The notes: generated by a model from the sequence alone, not told the origin. Counted from the stretch's first letter, positions 11,106 through 22,785 are shown. The stretch is DNA of 64,000 bases from Lindgomyces ingoldianus (GCF_010093535.1 NW_022985195.1:6201-70200), one strand, 5' to 3'. Made by a program: numbers and translations.

Positions 11106-11861
11106 CTACAAGAACATATGCAGAGTGCTCAGCGCTTCTTCAAGAAGCGCGTAACGTGATGTGCCACAGACCACTTCATGCCAGTTTGCCGCATCGATAC
11201 CAAAATTCTGTTCCAGGATCTCCCCAACCGTAACTTTCCCACTTTTCCCCCCAGCGTCGTTAAATCCCTGCCCCTCAGCCTCCTCAAGAAATGTTTGAGG
11301 CACCGTAACACCCCGGGAAATAGCTCCTGCCACTTTCCCTGTCGTCGCGTTGTAAATCACGACAACACCATAGTCAACTGCCGACAGCCCATCCGTCGAC
11401 CTTTGGATGTAGTTTTCGATCACACCGACTAGCACGGTGCCGATTTTCTTTTCCTCCAGAATGCCTTGATTATGATTGAGCCAGGCGAGAGTATTGCGGA
11501 TGCGGTTATAAGCACCTTCCAAACCCTTCTCGTCGTATGGTTGATTGCCCACGCCGCTGTCGACACTTTGCTGATGAATAATTATCCTGGAGCTTTTGTC
11601 TTGTCCGATTTGTGCCTCAATCCTAGACTGCACAGCCTTCTTCTTGAATTGGTTTGCGGTTGGTATGATCACAAGGATATTCTCTCCATATGGATCCTGG
11701 GGCGTTGGGGCAACAGTAGCGATAGTTGGAAACCTTTCGGAAGACGGTGCGGGCACAACCGCTTGCCTGTAGAGAGTTTTGTTACCCACCTGGAGACAAA
11801 TATCTTGTGGTGAAGGAAGTGGTACATTGGGTGGCATTGTCCCTGCCTTCGAACGATTCAT
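11106..11861 (-). CDS. DUF84/PRRC1-type non-canonical purine NTPase-like protein
   Basis: A single exon of 251 aa starts at the ATG at 11861; a second ATG eight codons later is a possible alternative. The middle of the protein matches the inosine/xanthosine triphosphatase (DUF84, PRRC1-like) fold. ENILVIIPTANQFKKKAV is the phosphate-binding start, HQQSVDSGVGNQPYDEKG and GAYNRIRNTLAW match the family's SGV..QP..GA.NR signature, and a VGVIENYIQRSTDG strand follows. These enzymes hydrolyse non-canonical nucleotides such as ITP and XTP and protect DNA and RNA from damage. The C-terminus contains a GVTVPQTFLEEAEGQGFNDAG segment, as in homologues. No signal peptide is visible, so a cytosolic site is likely. 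The exact nucleotide preference is inferred. Confidence 0.72.
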   Translation of the reverse strand: MNRSKAGTMPPNVPLPSPQDICLQVGNKTLYRQAVVPAPSSERFPTIATVAPTPQDPYGENILVIIPTANQFKKKAVQSRIEAQIGQDKSSRIIIHQQSVDSGVGNQPYDEKGLEGAYNRIRNTLAWLNHNQGILEEKKIGTVLVGVIENYIQRSTDGLSAVDYGVVVIYNATTGKVAGAISRGVTVPQTFLEEAEGQGFNDAGGKSGKVTVGEILEQNFGIDAANWHEVVCGTSRYALLEEALSTLHMFL

Positions 11862-12360
11862 ATTTATCGAAACCCTAAGTAGTGGTAAGCAATAGCTAGG
11901 CGAATATAAAGACGTGCAAAAAGTTGATGTCGGTTGCGATTATGTTTAGTGGAAATAGCCTTACTATATATCAACAGGAAACGAGGCGCAGTACCTCAGC
12001 TACATCATCGTACCAACAGGGATGGGGCTTTCACGCTTTATTGGGCCAATACCATTTGATCTTATCAGCCACCAAATGCTGCCTAACGTAAATAATAATT
12101 TAGGACATGGTGACCTCGGGAGCCTAGTCCTAAGTAAGTGCTCTAATCCAACATATGCCGTACCATGTGACATTTTCTTCCACCCAGGCCAGGGTTGCAG
12201 GAATTGTTTTGTATAGTTAGACTTGCAAGATAGAGCAACCAAGCCGTCTGAGTTAATAGGAAATAAGGATACAAGTGAACAAGCTATATAGTAGGTGGGA
12301 GCCGGAGCTCCACGATAGGCTGCCCAATCAACTTTGGGCTTGGCGTCCCACAATACTCGA
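11862..12360. other. Intergenic region left of the tandem repeat
   Basis: No recognisable gene. A 133-codon minus-strand frame (12000-12401) runs into the tandem repeat and resembles nothing I know. Confidence 0.3.
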
Positions 12361-12606
12361 TAAATATGTTTGCAGTTGCGGAGCTCTCTGAGCTCCACCA
12401 CTTGCCCAGATACAGGAGTTACTGCTGCCTACTATAGACATATAACACCCTAGCACTACGCTGCCTAGCTCACTTCATTACATAAATGTTTGCAGTTGCG
12501 GAGTTCCCCGATCTCCACCGCCTGCCCGTATTTAGGGGCTACTGCAGCCTACGATAGACATATGCCGCCCACCTTAGCGCCATGCTGCCTAGCTCAATCC
12601 ATTACA
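12361..12606. repeat. Two diverged tandem copies of a ~122 bp unit
   Basis: Copy 1 (about 12361-12483) and copy 2 (about 12484-12606) align end to end. Both contain TTTGCAGTTGCGGAG, then CTCCACC, TTGCCC or CTGCCC, ATAGACATAT and GCTGCCTAGCTCA, and end in CATTACAT. Many differences between copies are C/T or A/G transitions. Copy 1 holds a small hairpin (GAGCTC...GAGCTC). No coding function is visible. It may be a fragment of a larger dispersed repeat. Confidence 0.75.
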
Positions 12607-13556
12607 TATATAGACCTTAGGTACAATCTTTTAGCAATCAACTCGGTTCTTCATAGCCTAGGTGCTCCGAATAGCTTCACAAAATCACGTGGCTCCTAGG
12701 ACCCTTAGTCCACAACGCATCGCTCCTTTCATAACTCATACACCTGCAAGGCTACAGTAGGTACTAAAAATAAAGAATTTTCCTCCGCGATCGTGCCGCG
12801 GCGTGTTACCACTTAGCGTGGAATATAACTGGGGTGGAGTCTAGCCGTTAAACCTCTTTTTAGAAGCTAGGAGAGCGCCGAAAGGATGCAATTTCTTGTC
12901 CAAAACTTCTCTATCATAACCCAAAGTTGGATGATAAAATGCAGTGGATGATTGACCGGACCATGGCTGGTAGGCCATCCATGGTTGACAGGTGGGTGGA
13001 CTGGTGTAACAAAGTCTAGATTTACCACTGACACAATCCCAACCTCATATAATTGCAACACCACAATCCCGTCCATTTGAGTTTTCTTTTTCTTTGTTCG
13101 ACCACGGACGAACCAAAAACTACCACCTAAAAACCACAAAGACGACGACCAACCCTTTCTCGGAATTCATGCTCCTCTCAAGATTGGAAGAAGGAGCAGA
13201 ATGCTACGTCTGTGAGGACAATTTCCCATCGCAGACAGAGATATCGCTTCCAGGGAGCAATTCACGAGCATAGGATGCGCTATCCAAGTCTTCAACCCCT
13301 CCGTCAAGAACATGTCAGAGTTCCTAGCAACCTGCTGTCCAGGAAAGGCCCTACCTCGTCCCATGTTCAAACACCTTCAGAACCAGGATTTCATTACAAT
13401 GTAGAAGGCCCACCTTCGCGAGTAGTACTGCCAGTAACCCTTCGTGCGTACTGTATGAATGTCGGATGCGCATAATACATCCACCCATCACTCTTCGAAT
13501 ATGACCTATAAGCAGTACAATTCCCACTAGCAAAAGTTTGACCTTTTGCTCCGGCT
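12607..13556. other. Intergenic region right of the tandem repeat
   Basis: No gene recognised. Several 60-90 codon frames on both strands around 12.9-13.6 kb have no family resemblance. Confidence 0.3.
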
Positions 13557-14863
13557 TCACATGACCACATGTATATCATTGCACCCCGCAATGACTGCAG
13601 AAGGAAGGCGTATGTCGGATGCAAGCATCGCTAGACTCCAGATCAAAAATACTCCGGGAATTAAGACGGCCGGGTAAAACCACCCTGTGTCCCTGTGTAC
13701 ATACGCTCGGATCGCATCGAGCGGTATCCTCACTACAGGGCTTAGGTTGAACAGGCAGAAGCGTGCAAAAAACACGCGACTTGTTCCAACTGCTACTGGC
13801 AATGTTGCTTCGTTTGCCTCCGAGACTAGGCCACCTTTCATCCCGATAAGGGCTGCCCAATATATAAAGACCCAGATTCCGGGTATAGCATAGAAGGATA
13901 TGAGTTATCATTTCGAGATATACATCAGGACGTGGGATAGATGCAGCTATGGCTGGAAAGAACAAGATGTTTGCGGATGACTCTAAGGTTACGTGGAAAA
14001 TTTAATTGAGGAGTAGCGCTAGGAATGCCGGAAATGGGACAACAGAGACGGTATAGAGAGGCTCGAAGTGTACGATAATGTGAACAATGACTAGGTACTT
14101 GATCACGAAGGTCTGGTAAAGGCCGAAGAGAACGAACTTGACCCACCATGCCAGTACTTGCCAAACCACGTTCACACGTGGGACATTTGGACATGCTTTA
14201 GGCCAAGTCGCCCCGTCAACACCAGAGATGAAACCGGTACAGATTCTGCTGTATATGAACCCGAAGAATTCAATTTATATCCGCCTCCGCTACCACCAGT
14301 CGAAAAGTTGAGTGCGAACACGCCTAGATCCACAATAGTATCGGTAGCTCGTACCCAGCCCGTTATTACGATCTTTGCATGTTTGAAATGCGTTCTTTTA
14401 ACTGCTCTTGTAGTAAATCTCAAATGTGGGCATACTCTTTTAGTCAGAACGATTTTAATAACTGCGCAGAGACTGATAAGCCTGATGAGATGAGGTTTAT
14501 TGAGTCAATCTTGTGGGCAGAGGCCAGTGTCGCCCACTCCACGAGGGCAGAAGGATTCCAGGATTGCTTTATCAGGATAATGAGATTCTTGGGGTCGATA
14601 CCTACGCTCGAGAAGAATTCTCCTACCTGTGGCGACTTCGGGACGGCGTCAATGTTTGAAGCCGAAGATGCCACCCACGACTTGGTGAACTCGTACACCA
14701 TGGACACAGATGGTGGGCTTACCAGTTTTACGTTCACGACACTGTTGGACATGAACAGATTCTGGCTCCCGAAGAAACTCAAGGAGCGAGTCGAGAGCGT
14801 GAGACGGGATGGCCAGACCAGATTGGGGAAGACTAGGGCTTGTCTTCGGATGATTCGACTCAT
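13557..14863 (-). other. Possible multi-exon or decayed membrane-protein gene
   Basis: Coding-like pieces follow each other on the minus strand. An N-terminal piece (14863-14444) starts with ATG and includes MVYEFTKSWVASSASNID. A hydrophobic piece (about 14270-14005) has VNVVWQVLAWWVKFVLFGLY and YLVIVHIIVHFEPLYTVSVV. A third (about 13910-13557) has IPGIWVFIYWAALIG, then ARFCLFNLSPVV and YPAVLIPGVFLIWSLAML. At least four hydrophobic helices are visible, so the product would be a polytopic membrane protein. The pieces are in different frames with in-frame stops between them, and I could not find a fully convincing set of splice sites. I do not recognise the family. An antisense frame of 186 codons (14379-14939, +) competes with the first piece. 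Confidence 0.3.
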
Positions 14864-15157
14864 CCTAGCTCTTATTTACTTCGATAATCTTCTCCTTTGG
14901 CATAAATCTAATCGTCACTCTGGTCCTTCTATTCAGTGACGACCCTGTCGTTATCGATTTTCTCAACTTGACTGATATTCCCTGACGTTTCTTGCTTGGA
15001 TGGAGGGTACGGATACTAACCTCTTGAAAACTGAATGCTACAGGAGTGGCCTTCCGTCGAACACTTCAATATCCAGTTGTATCTTATAGATCAAACATAC
15101 TCTTGGATTTTAAATGAAGTACAAGACGCCATGACAAACTATTTTCCCCGATTCAAC

Positions 15158-17200
15158 CTAGCCCTGTGTTCGCTTCTTGATATATTCTGCTGCCTGCTGA
15201 TGATTAGCCTTGACCCCGTTAAATGGGGTTTGAAAACTTACTTTTTCCGCAATTGCATACGTTGTCATCGTTGTCGGACATCCCGGGATGATCGGCATGA
15301 TACTTGCGTCTACCACGCTAAGCCCCTGGACCCCATATACTAAAAGCTCTTCATCCACCACTCCACCAAGCTCTCGGGGCATTTTTGCAGCTGTTCCAAC
15401 AGGGTGGTACACGCTTGGAATATACTGTCTTCTAATCCAATTCTCAAGTTGAGCGTCGCTCTCCACACTTGCACCGGGCTGACCTTCTTTCGGCTTGTAT
15501 GCGGCAAATGTTTCGGAAGCCATGTATTTTCTTGTAAACCTAATCATCTCAATCATAGTGGCAACATCTATAGGATTTGAGAACGCGCGGTAATCCACAA
15601 TTGGTTCCCCGCTCGGGTCCTTGGGATCAATATACACGGTGCCACGTGACATTGGATGCTGATGTGCAGGCCCGAAGCTTGGAGTTCCCCCAAGGATGAG
15701 CCACATCCATGCGGTGTTTTTACTTCTGAATATTTTCGCAAATGCATCCTTCTGTGCTTTATAGCCAGCTACTATGTGAGGATGTGCATCCTTTGGGAGG
15801 TATTGGGCTGGATCTTGGTTTTCGAATGCCTGCGCGAGAGACTCAACTTTCTCTGGGGTAATCACCGGGAGTCCAATAATAGCTCCCAGATTCGCTGTGA
15901 GACCCGTTTTTGGATCTCCAGAAGTGTTAACAACTGGGACAGGAGGCTGGGCTCCCCATACGAACTGTGGGCCTCGAATATAACCGTGGTCTTGGAAGTT
16001 GGTTCCAACCCCTGGAAGATCAACCATTTGCGAAATATTTGCAGCGAGGAGGACGGATGTAGGCCCAATACCAGATAACTGTAAGATCTGCGGTGTGTGA
16101 ATTGCGCCTGCTGCGATGATGACTTCCTTTCGTGCCCTGACCGTAGTGATTTGAGATGAATTCCCATTGATGGGAACGAAGGAGAGACCTTTCGCACGAT
16201 TGCCGTCGAAGACTATTCTGGTCACTTTGGAGCTAATCAGAAGCTCGTAGTTCGATCGGTTAATCCCGTCCCAGTGGCCAGTTCGAGAATAGGAGCGAGA
16301 ATAGGAGGCAGGATCCATCGTGGTAGGGTAGAAGTAGAGACCGTCCGTCCCCGCATTGCCATCTTTCGGAATCTCAATGCCAGGCATTTTAACCATACCT
16401 TCATAGAAAAGCTCTGAAGAACGACCATTAGCCCGCTTCTATAAACGAGGGAGAGGAGCTTACTGAGCTCTGGTTGGAGATAGTTTGGGTAGCCCGCAAA
16501 GACCCTTGTGTCGTTGTCCTGACCCCATGCGTTCATATCCCACGAGATGTTGAAGTCTTTTGCAAGGTATTCCAGAGGTGGAACAAAATGAATGCCCCTC
16601 TTAAAGTATGGAAGCATGCCGTTCCAGTCCCATGTAGAGCCATTGCCTCCGACCTGGGCCCACAGATCGTACTCCTCTTTGGTGCCGCGAAAAAATTGCA
16701 GTCCATTGATTCCTGATGAACCTCCAACAAGCTTTCCCACTACGACGGGGATTGAGCGGTTATTTAGGCCAGCTTGTGGGATCGATGGAATGACAAATTC
16801 GCGCGAGGGATCCATGCCCGCAAGCACGCCACCTGTGAGGATAGCAGTAGAGTTGTCTAGAGCACAGTCAAACCTAAGTCATCCCCCCGAGGAAAGACGA
16901 GAACAAACCGAAGATACCATATTCAATAACAAGCACAGAGTCTAGTCAATCTATTAGGACGATCGTGTTCCATTTTTACAACTGGTGCCTACATTTTCCA
17001 TCTGCAGAAAGGCGATCGCCAACCGTAAGACCTGCGGTTCCTCCTCCAGCAATGACATAGTCGTATTCTTCTTTAACCTGCTCCACTGCCCTAATCACAT
17101 TTGCAGAATGAAAACTTGCATAGGTTAATTGTACAATCGATAAGGCCACGCTCAGAATATGCAAGAACGTCAAGTCGGACTGTCTGTGGTGATAAGTCAT
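15158..17200 (-). CDS. GMC-family FAD oxidoreductase (AA3-like), secreted
   Basis: Four exons, 17200-16993, 16941-16909, 16856-16464 and 16413-15158, with introns of 51, 52 and 50 nt, give 629 aa. The 33-nt second exon is needed to complete the FAD-binding strand (SVLVIEYGIFDNST). An N-terminal hydrophobic signal is followed by the Rossmann motif DYVIAGGGTAGLTVGDRL. GKLVGGSSGINGLQFFRG is the first GMC signature. GAIHTPQILQLSGIGP is the second. His548 in SVYHPVGTAAKMP is the catalytic-base candidate, and GCPTTMTTYAIAEK closes the FAD site. These enzymes oxidise alcohols or sugars and often release hydrogen peroxide, which can feed lignocellulose oxidation. The substrate (glucose, aryl alcohol or other) cannot be told from sequence alone. 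It has no close partner gene. Confidence 0.9.
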
Positions 17201-18025
17201 CCTGAAAAATGAGTGCGTTAAGGCACGAAACTCGATCTGATCCTATGCGTGCGATATTCTAGACTAGCCATTAAATAATGGGCCCCAGTATTGTATCTGC
17301 AATTGATGTCGTGATCTACTTGGATTCAGGGATCTTACCCCAGATTCTCAGCTGTTCCGGTCTTCAGGCTATTGCCGTAGCTTCGGGCGTATGCCTGTGA
17401 ATCCTTTTAATCAACACTGCATTGGCTCTCTATGGCTTTGCTATTTTAACGGATCCTTGCTGGTAGGTGAGACACGTGGTAACTCTACGTAATCGATTTC
17501 GGGAGGGGGTGGGGACAAGAGAGAAAAACACGGCGCTGAGGAGTTTAGAAGACATTGGACACCACGAGTAATGAGGCGCAGGCTCATTGTCATGGACGGT
17601 CGTAGGGTGAAGTGTATATGGCCAGGGCAAACTTTGTGAGACCACAAACCCGATAGTGTTCTCGAGTCTTCTATGACTGCGTCTAGCTGCCAGATATTGT
17701 GAAGGACGTGGCTTGAACTCATTTCGTGAATTATGGTGAAGCCAAGTCTACTCGTGCTACAACAGGCATCTGGGAATCAGCCGTGCCTGAGTGGGGCGTA
17801 GCCGTCGTTTAATCGTGGTGAATTCAACCTGATATTGCAGGTCTGCGGGGTAGACTATGCGCGAGCTCAGCAGCAGCTAGGGCGAGAAACAACAATCCAT
17901 GACGATGCCAGAATAGTATATCACAGTTGGAAGAACATTGATGATGAGAGTGGTCGGAAAGACAGATGTATGAAATTTCAGAGCCTGGAAGTTCACTAGG
18001 TCTGACAAGGTTAAATATGCGAAAT
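17201..18025. other. Intergenic region upstream of the GMC gene
   Basis: Nothing recognisable. Minus-strand frames near 17430-17722 and 17824-18081 show no family motif. A stretch near 17783 (GCCTGAGTGG) resembles a tRNA A-box, but no matching B-box or cloverleaf follows. Confidence 0.3.
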
Positions 18026-19746
18026 TCAATTGGCCAGCCGCTCAGCGATTCCTTCCCCAATCTCACAAATATTTCCATCACAACAGCGCTGGAGAGTCTT
18101 AGTCAAAGTGTACTTCCCCATCTCATCGAGGTGCATTCCATGATAGGGTCTTCCGCCGTGACTAGGAGGTAGCAAACCAACAACCTTAGAAGACCCCAAG
18201 GGCGATCCCAGTTTCTCGGTCAACATGAGCGTCCTCACCAATTCCAGAGCTTCTCGCACGTGTTTATTAATGGAGCGAATTCCTCCCCAAGGAGTTCTTA
18301 TTATCGTACAAACCGCTATCCTTCACCCAAGGGCTTTTGAGGATGAGTCTGCCTAGCAGGAAGGTTTCTCGCAAGCAACCATCAACCTGGGGTGCAGCAT
18401 CGCCAATTAGATCTCTGCCGCGTTTCAATTCTTGGAAATTTATTACAAAAGCACGGCCGAGTACTATAGGAACTCCAGTTGACTCTGGTTACATGGCTCA
18501 ACTTCCGCCGAATCTACTCAAGCGTTTCAATGTGATATCGGACACAGCAGAACCTTCCTTGTTTGATGCATCACGGACATACTGGAGCTAAGCGTATACC
18601 ATTAGACCAGTAGATTGCTATTAGTGATCCATGCTAGTGAAGACCGCGCAGAAATTTGTTGGTCAAAATTTGTAGATCGAAATGTCCACAACGGAGAGTT
18701 TAAACCCCTGCGGCGACAATGCAACATGCTTGAAAATTTGGCTGGAGATGCAAGATCAAATCTCGGTCCGCTATGCAGACTTGTTGCCTTGATTTTAGAC
18801 CATCCAGTGGGGCATGTTCTAGTCCCCGACTTCGAATGCTCTCGCTCTACTATGAAATTTGCTGGTATCAACATTGTTAGGACCACACCCCTAATCCTTG
18901 GCTGACGTACGATTGTACGCCGAATGACCTGTGGGCTTAGTAGAAGCTCCGCCTCACCTATGCGGATTGTCGTAGCCTTCGTAGTTTTCCACGCACCGGC
19001 AAACACCCTGAATGGTGGTCTTATAAACCGAAGCCTTGGATATACTATTGATATTTTACTCGGAATTTTAATAATGCTTTGGAAGTGCCGCCCGCGAATC
19101 TCCTGCTTGGCTACTGCTCTCGTTCTGCCCTAAAAAAGGAATCCATATACACGTCTCCGGGATGTCCGCTCTTGTCGAATTATCACTACATGTAATCAGT
19201 GGAATGTACCTTGTGAAGGCAACTCAACATTTTCTAGCTCATATCATTGCATTTCTCTTGTACTGGGGTGCTACTATCTGGGTTGCTAGGGTCGTCTTCC
19301 TCTATGGCTACGTTATTGGGAATTAGTTCGGACTTAGGCAGGATTTCTGTCGGTATTCGATGTTCTATGCATTCACTTGCTTCTTCCATCGGCCAGAGCA
19401 GCAAGGGGATTTCCAGAGAGGGCAACAAATAATCTCAAGGCAGAAGAAAACCCGACTCTATGCCAAGGTGTAGTGTAGCAAGATGTTATAACTAAACACA
19501 GGCATCTATTCGTTATTTCCAGCGTTAGAATACGGTTTGTAGGCATGCGTCGTCGTGCAAATCCCCCCTGGTGCGGAATTTCGAGAACGTGTTACTTAGA
19601 GTAATCACCAGACCTTTAGGTTCTTCGTCCTCATTGAAAGCATATGTTTCGTTATATACTAGCTGAACATACATGGGATACGGGCGCACTCCCCGTATTC
19701 GTTCCATCAAAGGCATTGAGCTGATGTAGAATGCGAATTGTCTCAC
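18026..19746 (-). other. Scattered coding-like fragments, unrecognised, probably a gene relic
   Basis: Four minus-strand pieces look coding by composition but lie in different frames: 19746-19525 (includes RPYPMYVQLVYNETYAFNED), 19428-19234 (HRIPTEILPKSELIPNNV, ending in a stop), about 18500-18285 (GRAFVINFQELKRGRDLIGD, RETFLLGRLILKSPWV) and about 18320-18026 (INKHVREALELVRTLMLTEK, SHGGRPYHGMHLDEMGKYT, ending in a stop). The last two overlap near 18300 in different frames with no GT..AG pair between them, which suggests a frameshift. I do not recognise the family. It may be one decayed gene or a multi-exon gene that I could not resolve. Confidence 0.25.
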
Positions 19747-19905
19747 CCCCCTTCACCATGATTGGCTCTTCCGACAACGGAATTACTCCGCCGCTCACCT
19801 CCGGCACCCATATCTAGACAACTCTTCGAATACATATCCTTACCCGTAAGCCCTTCCCCGCTCTTTCATTAATCTCTTTATTCCTGCCTAGTGTCGTGAT
19901 TCAAA

Positions 19906-21614
19906 ATGGCACCAACGGTCTCTTCGAAAACCCCAAACAACTCCATCGCCTACATCAATGGTCAGATCTATACTATCAACCCCTATAACCCGTGGGCATA
20001 CGCCTTCATTGTGTCTCCAGATGGTATATTCACGACCATTGGCACGAACAAAGAGATTCTTTCAATCGCAAAATCCTTATCTCTCATAATCGTCGACCTC
20101 AAGAACCAATTCGTCATGCCAGGAATCCACGACGCCCACATGCACGTGCTATATTCCGGTCTCGCCCTCACCAGCGACACAAACATCGGATTCGACTCCA
20201 CCTCTGATAACATCGCGCAAAAGATCAAGGAAGGGTCTTGCGCATGCCACTACACGCACGCATACGAAGACTGGATCCTTGCTAACATGTTCAACAACGA
20301 AGGATTCCCCGACATGGTCGCCGATCGAAAGTATCTGGATGACATGTTTCCAGACACCCCCGTCGTCGTCCGCGGCGGCGCAGGTCACAGTCTCCTCCTC
20401 AACACGGAGGCTCTGAAACGAGCAGGCTACGACGTCGCCAATGAGCCCGATATTCAAGCCTCGCGATTCGTCCGTCGACAAGACGGTAGCCTCACGGGCG
20501 AACTCTCTGAAACTGCGATGAACAAGGCCATGCTCGCATTCCCGGATCCGCCACTCGCGCATGTGAAGCGTGCTCTCAAACATGCGATTCGAATTGCACA
20601 TCAAGTGGGCGTTACGAGTTGTCAGGAAGCATCAGCGAATTCTCTGATGTTGCATGCGTTGCGTGAGCTAGATTACGAGGAAGACTTGAAGATAGATTTT
20701 TGCACGCACATCATGTATGCGCCGGAGTATCCGGTTGGCGAGAAGCAGGATTCGCTGATCAAGTTACTCGACAAGGCAACAGAGTTTAAGAGTAGACATG
20801 TTGATACAAGGTTTGTTAAGATAATTTTGGATGGTATACCTTTGCCTCCACTTTTCACGCACTGTGGGTTGGATGGGCATGGGAAGCCTGATCAGACGAA
20901 AGTCGTAGTTGAGGGTGTTGCAGATGCAATTGCGAAATATGACCAGCGTGGGATGACGGTGAAGATCCATTGCGCTGGTCAGGGGAGTACGCGGATGGCG
21001 CTTGATGCGATTGAAAGTGTGAGGAAGCAGAATCCCAATGGTCCAAGACATGAGATTGCGCACAATAGCGGGGTGCATGATGGTACATTGGCCCCTTTTT
21101 ACTTGCCTACTCTCATAGGAATTTCTTGTTGTGGCTGATGTGTCTTGCAGATGAATATCCACGCTATAAACCCCTGAATGTTACCGCCGAAATGTCTCCA
21201 GCTATGTTCTTCACCCACCCTGTAACTGCATCTAGCGGAGGCCTCATGGACTGGAACTTCACTAAGATGCTTGATGCCGGTGCTCACCTTACTATTGGCT
21301 CGGACTGGGGTGCTGCCCCCGACCCGTCACTGTTTGGTGCATTGGCTGGTATAGTGGAGACCGTAGGTGGGGGTTCAAAGGACAAAGGTGCCGAAATATT
21401 GTGTCGGATGTTGACGATTAATGGAGCGGAGGCTGTTGGGAAGGATAAGGAGGTCGGAAGTATTGAGGTAGGGAAGAAAGCGAATTTTATTGTCGTGGAT
21501 CGGAATTTGAGCAAGGGGGAGTTTGGCGGCGCTGGAGTGGTGAGGACGTACTTTGAAGGGGAGTTGGTCTGGGAGAGGGGGGTTGAGTCTGGTCAGTTGT
21601 TGAAGAATTTATGA
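19906..21614 (+). CDS. Amidohydrolase-family metalloenzyme (YtcJ-type, amidohydro_3)
   Basis: Two exons, 19906-21082 and 21151-21614, with a 68-nt intron, give 546 aa. The first metal-binding motif is H75-D-A-H78-M-H80 in PGIHDAHMH, after a strand from the small composite beta domain. GGAGHSLLLNTEAL, SCQEASANSLMLHAL and KIHCAGQGSTRMAL supply the middle of the barrel. AHNSGVHDDEYPRYKPLNV is restored by splicing. LTIGSDWGAAPDPSLF carries the last metal Asp, and GSIEVGKKANFIVVD is the C-terminal composite domain. YtcJ-like proteins are predicted metal-dependent amide or imide hydrolases; natural substrates in fungi are largely unknown. There is no signal peptide, so it is probably cytosolic. The intron acceptor (TTGCAG) and donor (GGTACAT) are regular. 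Confidence 0.88.
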
Positions 21615-21759
21615 TGAGCGGATGAGTATGTAAACGGCCCAATAGCGATGATCTTTTGAAACGAGAGCAAGCCTAATTCTCACCGCGCCCAAGAAATTCG
21701 ACCACATTACTCCTTTTCTCCCAGCTTCGCCAATAAATTGGTTAGGCATGGTAGTTGAC

Positions 21760-22190
21760 GGCCCCATAGTTTCTAACCAAGCTGTTGTAGTGAGCGCAGC
21801 CGGGGACATCATCGTCAGCTCTGGAACGCTCGAAAGGCAATGCCAATGGTCGCTATGGGCATCGCAAGCAGTTCACAGAAGGCTCACGACCATGACAGTC
21901 AGATTCGGTTGCGGTAGGAGGAGGAAGCGTTGCTGCCTCAGCAACACATGAAGGGCAGTGCCAATGGTCCACGTGGACATTACGAAAGCCGAGTACGGTG
22001 ACGAAAAGGGATCGGTGATCGTTGCGCTCGTGGGACACATGCGCCTGGGCGGGTCCTGTTGCTGTGGAGACTGATGTCGTCAGTGGAACTGTGGGTATTT
22101 TGCGGTGCCTTAAGCTTGCCGGTACATAACTAAGCGAATGGGCACAAGGTGAGAAGAGATTGGTTACCAGTGATCGCCATGGGCTCGCAG
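21760..22190 (-). pseudogene. Relic of a fungal HWHC-repeat protein
   Basis: On the minus strand two copies of a DHWHC motif lie about 117 bp (39 codons) apart, in different reading frames. One is near 21970-21950, VDHWHCPSCVAEAATLPPP; the other is near 21855-21830, SDHWHCLSSVPEL. A Thr/Ser-rich stretch (VPLTTSVSTATGPAQAHV) precedes them. Tandem DHWHCP-type repeats separated by Ser/Thr/Pro-rich linkers occur in fungal secreted proteins of unknown, possibly metal-binding, function. The frame change, an in-frame stop and the absence of a good ATG point to a decayed gene. It lies between the stop codon of the amidohydrolase gene and the 3' end of the acyl-CoA dehydrogenase gene. Confidence 0.4.
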
Positions 22191-22194
22191 CCAA

Positions 22195-22785
22195 CCGATT
22201 GGGTTGGAGAAGGGAGCTAGGATCCCTGGAATTGCTGTAACGAGATAAGTGCTTATCTTCATGTTGATGCGTGTGGGCTGGGGTTATATAATTGACGTTG
22301 CGCGGAAAGGACCATGCAAATGAGGAGAGTATAAGACACTAGCACTGGATCCTTATATGTTCTCTGCTGCAGGTGACCATTCTATTGTTCGGCCGCGCTG
22401 TTCATTGAACGACTCTTGGAGTAAAGGCTAAACCACCAGCGAAGGCCTTGGCCCCGGACACTGGGGTACTCATCTCCTAAGAAACGGGTCAATTACGATT
22501 AGAATATAGGATACGGAACAAGGCTGGAGAACGGTGTGAAAATGGTGGGAAATGGTGGGCAATAGTTGCTGTGGCGTCGGCAGGACGTGCGCGGGGGAAT
22601 GGATAGAACGACTTAGCGTATCCCATGGATGAATGGGCCGAGAGTTTAATAGAAGAAGATAGGGCTCAGGCTTGATCTGGAGCTCAAGCTGAGGGCCTGA
22701 AACTTGTATCTACCCGCTGGAAAATGCACCAAAAGAACCGTTCTGTACTCGTTCTCTAATTCTACATCAATACCACTTGCCAGCT
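22195..22785. other. Intergenic region downstream of the acyl-CoA dehydrogenase gene
   Basis: No gene seen. It contains a short G-rich direct repeat (AATGGTGGG twice near 22540-22560). Confidence 0.35.

Noticed and set aside
14379..14939. 186-codon plus-strand frame
   Set aside because: It is antisense to a minus-strand piece that starts with ATG and fits the neighbouring hydrophobic blocks; it shows no domain of its own.
17783..17830. tRNA-like A-box (GCCTGAGTGG)
   Set aside because: No B-box of the GGTTCGANNCC type and no cloverleaf follow at the right distance.
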